Positions 1 through 7,316 of a DNA stretch of 64,000 bases are shown here, one piece after another (within the stretch, counting starts at the first letter, position 1; every line of letters begins with the position of its first letter). The notes below the pieces were generated by a model. The model did not search any database, was not told where the DNA came from, and worked only from the letters and a program-made list of their open reading frames with translations. Where the stretch lies: positions 1-64,000 of the forward strand of contig NZ_JAKSYC010000351.1 of the NCBI RefSeq assembly GCF_022829585.1. Reading direction: 5' to 3'. The translations under genes and the position numbers were made by a program. The stretch is from Methylobacterium sp. J-026 (lineage in GTDB: Bacteria; Pseudomonadota; Alphaproteobacteria; Rhizobiales; Beijerinckiaceae).

Positions 1-1
1 C

Positions 2-997
2 GACGCGGTGCGCGCCTTCCAGCGGGCGGTCTCCGAGGACAAGGTCAGTCTCGTCATCGCCAGCTACGTCTCCGAGGTGGTGCTGGCGCTGATGCCCTGG
101 GCCGCCCGGCTCAAGACCCCGATGATCACCCCCGGGGCCGCATCGAACGAGATCAGCCTCGCCGTTCACAAGGACTACGCGCGCAACAAGTACACCTTTC
201 ACGGCTACCTGACCTCGGCGGCCCTCGCACAGTCGATCTGCGACTCGACGAAGGACATGCTCCTCGACCTCATGAAGGTGAAGACCGCGGCGATCATGAG
301 CGAGGACGCGGCCTGGACCCGGCCCCTCGACGTCGGATACGAGAAGTGCCTGCCCGAGATCGGCGTCAAGGTCGTCGATCACATCCGCTTCTCGCCGGAT
401 ACGGGCGACTTCACGCCGATCTACAACAAGATCGAGGCGGCCAAGCCGGACCTGATCGTCACCGGTATCTCGCATGTCGGGGTCCAGCCGACGGTGCAAT
501 GGCAGAACCAGCAGGTGCCGCTCGCCATGACCGGCATGAACTCCCAGGCAACCTCCTCGACCTTCTGGTCCAACACCAACGGCGCCACGCAGGGGGTGAT
601 CTTCCAGAGTATCGCGGTGCCGGGGGCCGCGATCACCGGGAAGTCGCTCGGCTTCAGCGAGGCGTTCAAGAAGCGCTTCGGCAGCGACCCGTCCTATGCC
701 GGCTACATGGCCTACGATCAGGTCTACTACACCGCCGAGGCGGTGAAGCGCGCCGGCTCCACGGAGGCCGACAAGCTGGTCGACGCTCTCGAGAAGACCG
801 ACTGGGAAGGCACCGTCGGGCGCACGCAATTCTACGGCACGGACGATCCCTTCACCCACTCGATCAAGTACGGGACCGGCTTCGTGACCGGCCTGATGGC
901 GCAGTGGCAGGACGGCAAGCAGGTCGCGATCTGGCCGAAGGGCCTGGCGCAGGGCCAGATCGTGCTGCCGGCCGCGGTCAAGGCCGCGGCGCGGTAG
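2..997 (+). CDS. Branched-chain amino acid-type ABC transporter substrate-binding protein (5' end cut off)
   Basis: The reading frame is open from the first base of the window, so the N-terminus and any signal peptide are missing; 331 residues are visible. The protein has the Leu/Ile/Val-binding (periplasmic binding protein type 1, LivK/Peripla_BP_6) pattern, with an early TPMITPGAAS segment and a late segment around YDQVYYTAEAVKRAG. Members of this family capture amino acids, amides or related small molecules in the periplasm and deliver them to an ABC permease. The permease and ATPase genes are not in the window and may lie upstream. The ligand cannot be read from sequence. A palindromic repeat begins just after the stop, so this gene is probably the last of its transcript. 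Confidence 0.8.
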   Translation, partial: DAVRAFQRAVSEDKVSLVIASYVSEVVLALMPWAARLKTPMITPGAASNEISLAVHKDYARNKYTFHGYLTSAALAQSICDSTKDMLLDLMKVKTAAIMSEDAAWTRPLDVGYEKCLPEIGVKVVDHIRFSPDTGDFTPIYNKIEAAKPDLIVTGISHVGVQPTVQWQNQQVPLAMTGMNSQATSSTFWSNTNGATQGVIFQSIAVPGAAITGKSLGFSEAFKKRFGSDPSYAGYMAYDQVYYTAEAVKRAGSTEADKLVDALEKTDWEGTVGRTQFYGTDDPFTHSIKYGTGFVTGLMAQWQDGKQVAIWPKGLAQGQIVLPAAVKAAAR

Positions 998-1005
998 AGC
1001 CACGT

Positions 1006-1096
1006 CCGGAAAGGTGGCCGCCGGCTTTTGAAAAAACGGCGATGCTGATCAGACCGCGAGCGCATCGTGCCGGTTCCGATATCCGGTACGATGCGC
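1006..1096 (+). repeat. Composite palindromic intergenic repeat, copy 1
   Basis: Two parts make up the element. A 5' block (1006-1030) contains GGTGGCCGCCGGCTTTT. A 3' hairpin has 14-base arms at 1060-1073 (GCGCATCGTGCCGG) and 1083-1096 (CCGGTACGATGCGC), with one mismatch and a 9-base loop. The same architecture occurs near 45428-45518 and 51697-51785, both in the opposite orientation. All three copies lie between genes. It resembles the mobile palindromic intergenic repeats seen in many Hyphomicrobiales genomes; that kinship is inferred. Confidence 0.75.
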
Positions 1097-1229
1097 GAGC
1101 CGCCGCTCCACAAGCATCCGCGCGCTCGGCGGCCCCACGGCTTGCCAAGCGCGCCCCTTGCCGCAAGTAGAGCCGCACCGCGGCGGCATCGACGCGGGCG
1201 AGATGACACGCGCGGAGAGGATTTCGTCG

Positions 1230-2243
1230 ATGGTGAGCACCGATCTGCCCGGGACCATGCGCCAGATCCGCTACGCGGGCTCCGGCGGTCCGGAGGTGAT
1301 CACCCTCGAGACGGCTCCGGTCCCGAGCCCGGGGCCCGGTCAGGTGCTGATCGAGGTTGTGGCCGCGGGGGTGAACCGGCCCGATGTCGCGCAGCGGGCC
1401 GGGGTCTACCCGCCGCCGCCCGGCGCCACCGAGGTCCCTGGCCTCGAAGTCGCGGGCCGCATCGTCCGGCTCGGCCCCGATGTCGCGGGGTTGTCGATCG
1501 GCGACGAAGTCTGCGCCCTGGTGATCAGCGGCGGCTACGCCGAGTTCGCCGTGGCCGAAGCCGCCCATTGCCTGCCGCGCCCGAGGGCCGTCCCCCTGGC
1601 CGACGCGGGCGGGCTGCCCGAGACGTTCTTCACCGTCTACTCGAACGTGGTCCAGCGCGGCCGGCTCGCCTCCGGGGAGAGCTTCCTCGTCCATGGCGGG
1701 TCGAGCGGCATCGGCGCCACGGCGATTCAGATCGCTAAGCATGTCGGTGCCCGGGTCTTCGCCACCGCCGGCTCGGCCGAGAAGTGTCGCTTCTGCGAGG
1801 ATCTCGGGGCCGACGCGGCAATCGACTACAAGCAGGCGGATTTCGCCGAGGAGATCAAGCGGCTGACCGATGGACGCGGCGTCGACGTCATCCTCGACAT
1901 GATCGGCGCCAGCTATCTGGCCCGCAACCTCAAGTCCCTGGCGCAGGATGGGCGCCTCGTGATGATCGCGCTGATGGGCGGCTACAAGGTCGACGGCCTG
2001 AACATCACCCCGATCATGCGCAACCGCCTGACCTTCACCGGCTCGACGCTCCGGCCGCGCTCGAAGGCCGACAAGGCCGCGATCGCCGAGGGCCTGCGGC
2101 GGGATATCTGGCCCGCGCTCGAAGCCGGGCGCATCCGCACGGTGACGCACGCCACCTTCCCGCTGGAGCGGGCCCAGGAGGCGCATGCGCTCATGGAATC
2201 GAGCGCCCATCTCGGCAAGATCCTGCTGAGCACCGGGCGTTGA
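1230..2243 (+). CDS. NAD(P)H-quinone oxidoreductase, PIG3/zeta-crystallin type
   Basis: The 337-residue protein belongs to the zinc-free quinone oxidoreductase branch of the medium-chain dehydrogenase/reductases, which reduce quinones with NADPH in the cytoplasm. The N-terminal catalytic domain carries VNRPDVAQRAGVYPPPPG, a segment characteristic of the PIG3 subgroup. The Rossmann NADPH motif HGGSSGIG falls at about residues 155-162. No structural-zinc cysteine cluster is visible. ATG 1230 is preceded by GGAGAGG with acceptable spacing; a second ATG at 1257 would also keep the whole fold. The gene stands alone, downstream of repeat copy 1, so its native substrate is unknown. Confidence 0.9.
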   Translation: MVSTDLPGTMRQIRYAGSGGPEVITLETAPVPSPGPGQVLIEVVAAGVNRPDVAQRAGVYPPPPGATEVPGLEVAGRIVRLGPDVAGLSIGDEVCALVISGGYAEFAVAEAAHCLPRPRAVPLADAGGLPETFFTVYSNVVQRGRLASGESFLVHGGSSGIGATAIQIAKHVGARVFATAGSAEKCRFCEDLGADAAIDYKQADFAEEIKRLTDGRGVDVILDMIGASYLARNLKSLAQDGRLVMIALMGGYKVDGLNITPIMRNRLTFTGSTLRPRSKADKAAIAEGLRRDIWPALEAGRIRTVTHATFPLERAQEAHALMESSAHLGKILLSTGR

Positions 2244-2356
2244 CCGTCCGGAACACAGGAACCGGCTTCCTCGGCTTCGCGTTGGCGGCCGGTAACGGGA
2301 ACGTGTTGCAGACCGCGCTTCCGCGGGTTGCGTCCCGCCGATGAAGGTTGGTGCAG

Positions 2357-2662
2357 ATGGCCGAGAGATTGAACCCGCAGGACAGCCGGCAGGGCGAGCG
2401 CGGCAAGACCGTGCTGTGGGTGCTGGTCGCGAGCCTCGTCCTTCTGGCGATCGCCACGGTGGGTCTGTTGACCTGGAACGGCGCGAATGCGCCCAAGGAT
2501 TACGCCAGCCAGAGCCAGGATGCGTCGCGCCGTGAGGTGACGGGCTCGGTCAGCGGCCAGGCCGGCGGTTCCTCATCCGCGAACAGCACCGGCGTGCCGG
2601 GCGGCAACCCGTCCTACCCGCAGCCGGCTCAGCCGGGTGCGAATGGCGGAGCGGCGAAGTAA
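2357..2662 (+). CDS. Small single-pass membrane protein, unknown function
   Basis: This 101-residue protein has a charged N-terminus, one hydrophobic helix at about residues 22-42 (VLWVLVASLVLLAIATVGLL) and a polar, Gly/Ser/Pro-rich tail of about 55 residues that should lie in the periplasm. I recognise no domain. The ATG at 2357 follows GAAGGTTG; TTG 2348 in the same frame is possible but less likely. The gene is followed by a strong hairpin separating it from the convergent hbd gene, so it is probably a monocistronic unit. Its codon use matches its neighbours. Confidence 0.65.
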   Translation: MAERLNPQDSRQGERGKTVLWVLVASLVLLAIATVGLLTWNGANAPKDYASQSQDASRREVTGSVSGQAGGSSSANSTGVPGGNPSYPQPAQPGANGGAAK

Positions 2663-2672
2663 GCCGCCGCGC

Positions 2673-2695
2673 GGGGCGGCCATCGGCGCCGCCCC
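2673..2695. terminator. Hairpin between convergent genes
   Basis: Perfect 8-base arms GGGGCGGC (2673-2680) and GCCGCCCC (2688-2695) surround a 7-base loop. It sits between the stop of the small membrane protein (plus strand) and the stop of hbd (minus strand), where a bidirectional terminator would be expected. No T-run follows, as is common in GC-rich genomes. Confidence 0.5.
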
Positions 2696-2708
2696 GAACA
2701 CCACTCGC

Positions 2709-3590
<882 letters not shown>

Positions 3591-3770
3591 TGACCGACCT
3601 GTGCCCCTGATGCCGATGCCCGGCCGTGCGACTCGACGGATGCGCCAAGACGACGGCACGTTGTCCTGCCGTCGCTGTCTTGTAGACCAATCACCGACGC
3701 GGAAGGAACCCGCGAGGTCGCATGATACAGGCATACCGGTTCAGTGCGACCGCCGGGGTAGACCCGGCCG

Positions 3771-4724
3771 TTACTGACCCTTCGCTTTTCCGATCTCCGA
3801 TTGCAGTTCCGGCACCACCTGGAACAGGTCGCCGACCAGCCCGTAATCGGCGACCTGGAAGATCGGGGCGTCCTCATCCTTGTTGATGGCCACGATGACC
3901 TTCGAGTCCTTCATGCCGGCGAGGTGTTGGATCGCGCCCGAGATCCCCACCGCCACGTAGAGGTCCGGCGCCACCACCTTGCCGGTCTGGCCGACCTGCC
4001 AGTCGTTGGGGGCATAGCCTGCGTCCACGGCGGCGCGGGAGGCGCCCACCGCCGCACCGAGGCTGTCGGCGAGCGGCTCGATCAGGGCGTGGAATTTCTC
4101 CGAGGAGCCGAGCGACCGGCCGCCCGACACGATGATCCGCGCGGCCGCCAGTTCCGGACGATCGGACTTGGCGATCTCCTCGCCCTTGAAGCTCGAACCG
4201 CCCGCCTCCGCGGCGGAGGCCGAGACGGGCTCGACCGGCGCCGCCGCGCCGCCCTCGGCCGCGGCCTTGAACGCCGCGGTGCGCACGGTGATCACCCGCT
4301 TGCCCGCGGGCGCCTGCACGGTCTGGATCGCGTTGCCCGCGTAGATCGGCCGCTCGAACGTATCGGGCGCGACCACCTTGATGATGTCTGAGATCTGCGC
4401 GACGTCGAGCAGGGCTGCGACCCGCGGCAGCACGTTCTTCCCGGTGGTCGAGGCCGAGGCGATGATGGTCTCGTAGGGCTCGGCGACTGCGACGATCAGG
4501 GCCGAGACCGGCTCGGCGAGGTCGTGGTCGTAGACCGCGTCCTCCGCGACCAGCACCTTCTCGACGCCGTCGAGCTTGGCCGCAGCCTCGGCCACCGCCT
4601 TCGCTCCGGAGCCCAGGACCAGGGCGTGGACCGGCGCGCCGATAGCCCTGGCGGCCGTCAGCGCCTTCAGCGTCCCGTCCTTGATCTGGCCGTTGCCGTG
4701 CTCGACGAAGAGGAGTGTCGTCAT
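3771..4724 (-). CDS. etfA: Electron transfer flavoprotein alpha subunit
   Basis: EtfA (317 residues) forms a soluble heterodimer with EtfB and carries FAD. It shuttles electrons from acyl-CoA and other dehydrogenases to ETF-ubiquinone oxidoreductase. The N-terminal adenine-nucleotide-like domain begins MTTLLFVEH. The C-terminal FAD domain shows GGRSLGSSEKF, GASRAAVDAG and YVAVGISGAIQHLAGM, all diagnostic. It is transcribed 67 bp after etfB on the same strand and before hbd, so the three genes probably share a transcript. Confidence 0.96.
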   Translation of the reverse strand: MTTLLFVEHGNGQIKDGTLKALTAARAIGAPVHALVLGSGAKAVAEAAAKLDGVEKVLVAEDAVYDHDLAEPVSALIVAVAEPYETIIASASTTGKNVLPRVAALLDVAQISDIIKVVAPDTFERPIYAGNAIQTVQAPAGKRVITVRTAAFKAAAEGGAAAPVEPVSASAAEAGGSSFKGEEIAKSDRPELAAARIIVSGGRSLGSSEKFHALIEPLADSLGAAVGASRAAVDAGYAPNDWQVGQTGKVVAPDLYVAVGISGAIQHLAGMKDSKVIVAINKDEDAPIFQVADYGLVGDLFQVVPELQSEIGKAKGQ

Positions 4725-4791
4725 GGTCGTCTCGAGTCCTCGGAGTGGGGGGCGCGGGGCTCGACCCGGGGCGGGGAGCCTCGCCTGCGGA

Positions 4792-5541
4792 TCAGATGAC
4801 GCCGGCTTCGACCTTGAGCTTCTGGACGAGTTCGGCTGCGGACCCGACCTTGATGCCGGCGGAGCGCCCCGGCGGCTCGGCGGTCTTGAGGACCTTCAGC
4901 TTCGGGGTCACGTCGACGCCGAGCGCCTCCGGGGCCAGTTCCTCGAGCGGCTTCTTCTTGGCCTTCATGATGTTCGGCAGCGACGCGTAGCGCGGCTCGT
5001 TGAGGCGCAGGTCCGTCGTGACGATGGCCGGGAGCTTCAGACTCACAGTCTGGAGACCGCCATCGACCTCGCGGGTGACGTCGAGGCTGCCCTCGCCGAC
5101 CTCGATCTTGTAGGCGAAGGTGCCCTGCGGCCATCCGAGAAGGGCGCCCAGCATCTGGCCGGTCTGGTTCGAATCGTCGTCGATCGCCTGCTTGCCGAGG
5201 ATGACGAGCTCGGGCGCCTCCTTCTCGACCACCGCCTTCAGCAGCTTGGCCACGGCAAGGGGTTCGCAGGTCACGTCGGTCTTCACCAGGATCGCCCGGT
5301 CGGCGCCCATGGCCAGCGCCGTGCGCAGCGTCTCCTGGGCCTGCTGCGGGCCGATGGAGACGGCGACGATCTCGGTGACCTTGCCCTTTTCCTTCAGGCG
5401 GATTGCCTCCTCGACGGCGATCTCGTCGAAGGGATTCATGGACATCTTGACGTTGGCGAGTTCGACCCCGGAGCCGTCGGCTTTGACGCGGATCTTGACG
5501 TTGTAGTCCACAACCCGCTTGACGGGCACCAGCACCTTCAT
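4792..5541 (-). CDS. etfB: Electron transfer flavoprotein beta subunit
   Basis: EtfB (249 residues) is the AMP-binding partner of EtfA. The start MKVLVPVKRVVDYNVKIRV and the later VTREVDGGLQTVSLKLPA segment are standard for the family. Start ATG 5541 matches the conserved N-terminus; the frame runs upstream to 5760 but that extension is not family-like. The length agrees with other alphaproteobacterial EtfB proteins. It is the first gene of the etfB-etfA-hbd set and lies 169 bp after pduO, which is in the same orientation. Confidence 0.96.
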   Translation of the reverse strand: MKVLVPVKRVVDYNVKIRVKADGSGVELANVKMSMNPFDEIAVEEAIRLKEKGKVTEIVAVSIGPQQAQETLRTALAMGADRAILVKTDVTCEPLAVAKLLKAVVEKEAPELVILGKQAIDDDSNQTGQMLGALLGWPQGTFAYKIEVGEGSLDVTREVDGGLQTVSLKLPAIVTTDLRLNEPRYASLPNIMKAKKKPLEELAPEALGVDVTPKLKVLKTAEPPGRSAGIKVGSAAELVQKLKVEAGVI

Positions 5542-5710
5542 GGCGGTCACGATCCTTCCCCGGAGGATTCTTTTCGTCGTGCAGGCCACGTCCGCGGGCG
5601 CCGGAGGCGTAGCGCGGCGTGGGCACGCAAGGCGGCCGGACCGTAGCGGCCACATTTCCGCCTTGTCAACGCGGTGCGGTGGAGCGGGCTCGAAAAGACC
5701 GGCCGCCGGT

Positions 5711-6283
5711 TCAGCGGTTGGCGCCGGGGACCCAGAGGACGTCGTCGGCCCCGTCGGCATTCGCCGTGCGGCTGGCCACGAACAGGAAGTCCGACAGGCG
5801 GTTCAGGTAGCGGAGCGCCTCGGGCGAGACGTCCTCACCCTCGCGGGCCGCGAGGCTCACCGCCAGACGCTCGGCGCGCCGGCAGACCGTGCGTGCGACG
5901 TGCAGGGCGGCGGAGGCGGCCGATCCCCCGGGCAGCACGAAGGACTTCAGCGGCGGGATCGCTTCGTTGAGGGCGTCGATGTCGCGCTCCAGGCGCTCGA
6001 CCTGGCTCGCCACGATCCGCAGCGGCTCGTAGGGGAGAAGCTCCGGGCTCGGCGGCGTGGCGAGGTCCGCGCCGAGGTCGAACAGGTCGTTCTGGATCGC
6101 CCCGAGCATCCCGTCGAGATGACCCTGCGTGTGGAGGCGGACCATTCCGATGCAGGCGTTGGTCTCGTCGACGGTGCCATAGGTCTCGACGCGCAGGTCG
6201 GACTTGGACCGGCGCTGCCCGTCGGCGAGCGCGGTCGTGCCCTTGTCGCCGGTGCGCGTGTAGATGCGGTTGAGCTTGACCAA
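5711..6283 (-). CDS. pduO: Cob(I)alamin adenosyltransferase, PduO type
   Basis: This enzyme transfers the adenosyl group of ATP to cob(I)alamin, making adenosylcobalamin for mutases and lyases. It has 190 residues. The ATP-binding TRTGDKGTT is at residues 9-17, followed by VETYGTVDETNACIG and the helix containing VCRRAERLAVSLA. The start is TTG 6283 (MVKLNRIYTRTGD, the usual N-terminus), with GAGG about 11 bases upstream. It begins 13 bp after the pagL-like gene on the same strand. Ethanolamine ammonia-lyase (38.6-40.7 kb) is one cofactor user in this window; methylmalonyl-CoA type mutases elsewhere are likely others. Confidence 0.93.
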   Translation of the reverse strand: MVKLNRIYTRTGDKGTTALADGQRRSKSDLRVETYGTVDETNACIGMVRLHTQGHLDGMLGAIQNDLFDLGADLATPPSPELLPYEPLRIVASQVERLERDIDALNEAIPPLKSFVLPGGSAASAALHVARTVCRRAERLAVSLAAREGEDVSPEALRYLNRLSDFLFVASRTANADGADDVLWVPGANR

Positions 6284-6296
6284 GGGGTCTGGCGCC

Positions 6297-6923
6297 TCAG
6301 AAGGTGTAGCCGATCTTGCCGCCGAAATTGGTCAGGCCGCGGTTGTTGGCGCAGAGGCCGGCGTTCGACATGTGCTCGACGGTGGCCATGATGCTCCAAT
6401 GTTCCGTCAGGCGATAGCCCAGCGCGGCGGCCTCGCGGAACATGGGCGAGCAGCCCAGGGTGTTGAAGCCGTAGGGCGTCTCCGCCTTCGGGCCGGTATA
6501 GCCGTTATGGGCGACGCCGCCGAAGAAGCCGTCGAGGAAGATGCGCCGGTTGAAGGTCCCGGGGAAGACCTCGAGGGTCCAGGTGGCGCCGAGATAGGCG
6601 TAGCTGGTCCGGCCGCCGGTGTTGTAGCTGCCGCCCACGGTCGGTCGCGGGACGAAGGCCTGCCAGAACGGGTCGGCGCTGAGGACAGGCTTGGCGAACA
6701 GGATCTCGCCGTTGACGTTCGCCTTGCTGAAACCCGGGAGCTTGCCTTCGGCACTGCCGGGGTCCTGCACCGCGCCGCCGATCCGGACCTCCGAGACGAT
6801 GCTGAGCGGCTGGGCCGGCGCGGCGTAGGCCGCCGGCAGGGGCGGCGCATCCGCGGCCGAGACCGGCAGGATCGCGGCGGCCGTGAGCAGGCCGACAAGG
6901 CAGGTGCGGAGGGGGGCGATCAT
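6297..6923 (-). CDS. Acyloxyacyl hydrolase / lipid A deacylase, PagL-like
   Basis: The 208-residue precursor has a signal peptide (MIAPLRTCLVGLLTAAAILPVSA) and a beta-rich mature part, consistent with an outer-membrane barrel. The C-terminal EHMSNAGL...NNRGLTNFGG segment matches the PagL catalytic region, where His and Ser of HxS form part of the active site. PagL removes a 3-O-acyl chain from lipid A and so changes outer-membrane properties. Start ATG 6923 is chosen for the signal peptide; the frame upstream to 7046 is not signal-like. It lies directly before pduO with a 13-bp gap, an arrangement with no obvious functional link. Confidence 0.8.
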   Translation of the reverse strand: MIAPLRTCLVGLLTAAAILPVSAADAPPLPAAYAAPAQPLSIVSEVRIGGAVQDPGSAEGKLPGFSKANVNGEILFAKPVLSADPFWQAFVPRPTVGGSYNTGGRTSYAYLGATWTLEVFPGTFNRRIFLDGFFGGVAHNGYTGPKAETPYGFNTLGCSPMFREAAALGYRLTEHWSIMATVEHMSNAGLCANNRGLTNFGGKIGYTF

Positions 6924-7062
6924 GCGGGCTCGGCCGGGGGGACTTCGCAGTTCCAGTCCACCGAGCGTAGCACGAGGCTTCCGCGGCCGACCGCCGAATT
7001 CATCCGCCGGTTCGGCGAAAGGCGCCGGGTGCGGCGGCGCAGTCACACCCGCCGGTCGGTGG

Positions 7063-7248
7063 TCAAGGCGAACGCCACCACACGACGCCCATGATGATCA
7101 CGATCGCCACGAACTGAAGCAGCACCCGCAGGCGCATCAATTTCTGCGAGAGGTTGGCGCTGCCGCCCCGCATCATGTTGGCGAGGCCGTAGAGCAGGAC
7201 GAGGGCGACGGCCACACAGGCCACGAGCACCAGGGCGTTGGAGGACAT
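7063..7248 (-). CDS. Twin transmembrane helix small protein (HIG1-like)
   Basis: This 61-residue protein has two hydrophobic helices (about residues 5-25 and 40-57) joined by a short basic loop (NMMRGGSANLSQKLMRLR). That pattern matches the alphaproteobacterial twin-TM/HIG1 small proteins usually encoded beside pduO and etfBA. Eukaryotic HIG1 relatives associate with respiratory complexes; a similar role here is only an inference. ATG 7248 is the only sensible start. The gene lies between the TIGR02302 gene and the pagL-like gene, all on the minus strand. Confidence 0.85.
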   Translation of the reverse strand: MSSNALVLVACVAVALVLLYGLANMMRGGSANLSQKLMRLRVLLQFVAIVIIMGVVWWRSP

Positions 7249-7316
7249 GCGGACGACGATCCGGGCCGGATGGGAACCGTGAGGCGGCTCCCATCGCTGG
7301 GTGAAGAGGGGCGCGC

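Noticed and set aside
978..2210. 410-residue minus-strand frame opposite the quinone oxidoreductase
   Set aside because: Antisense shadow; low-complexity Arg/Gly/Asp composition and no motif, while the plus strand has a complete PIG3 protein.
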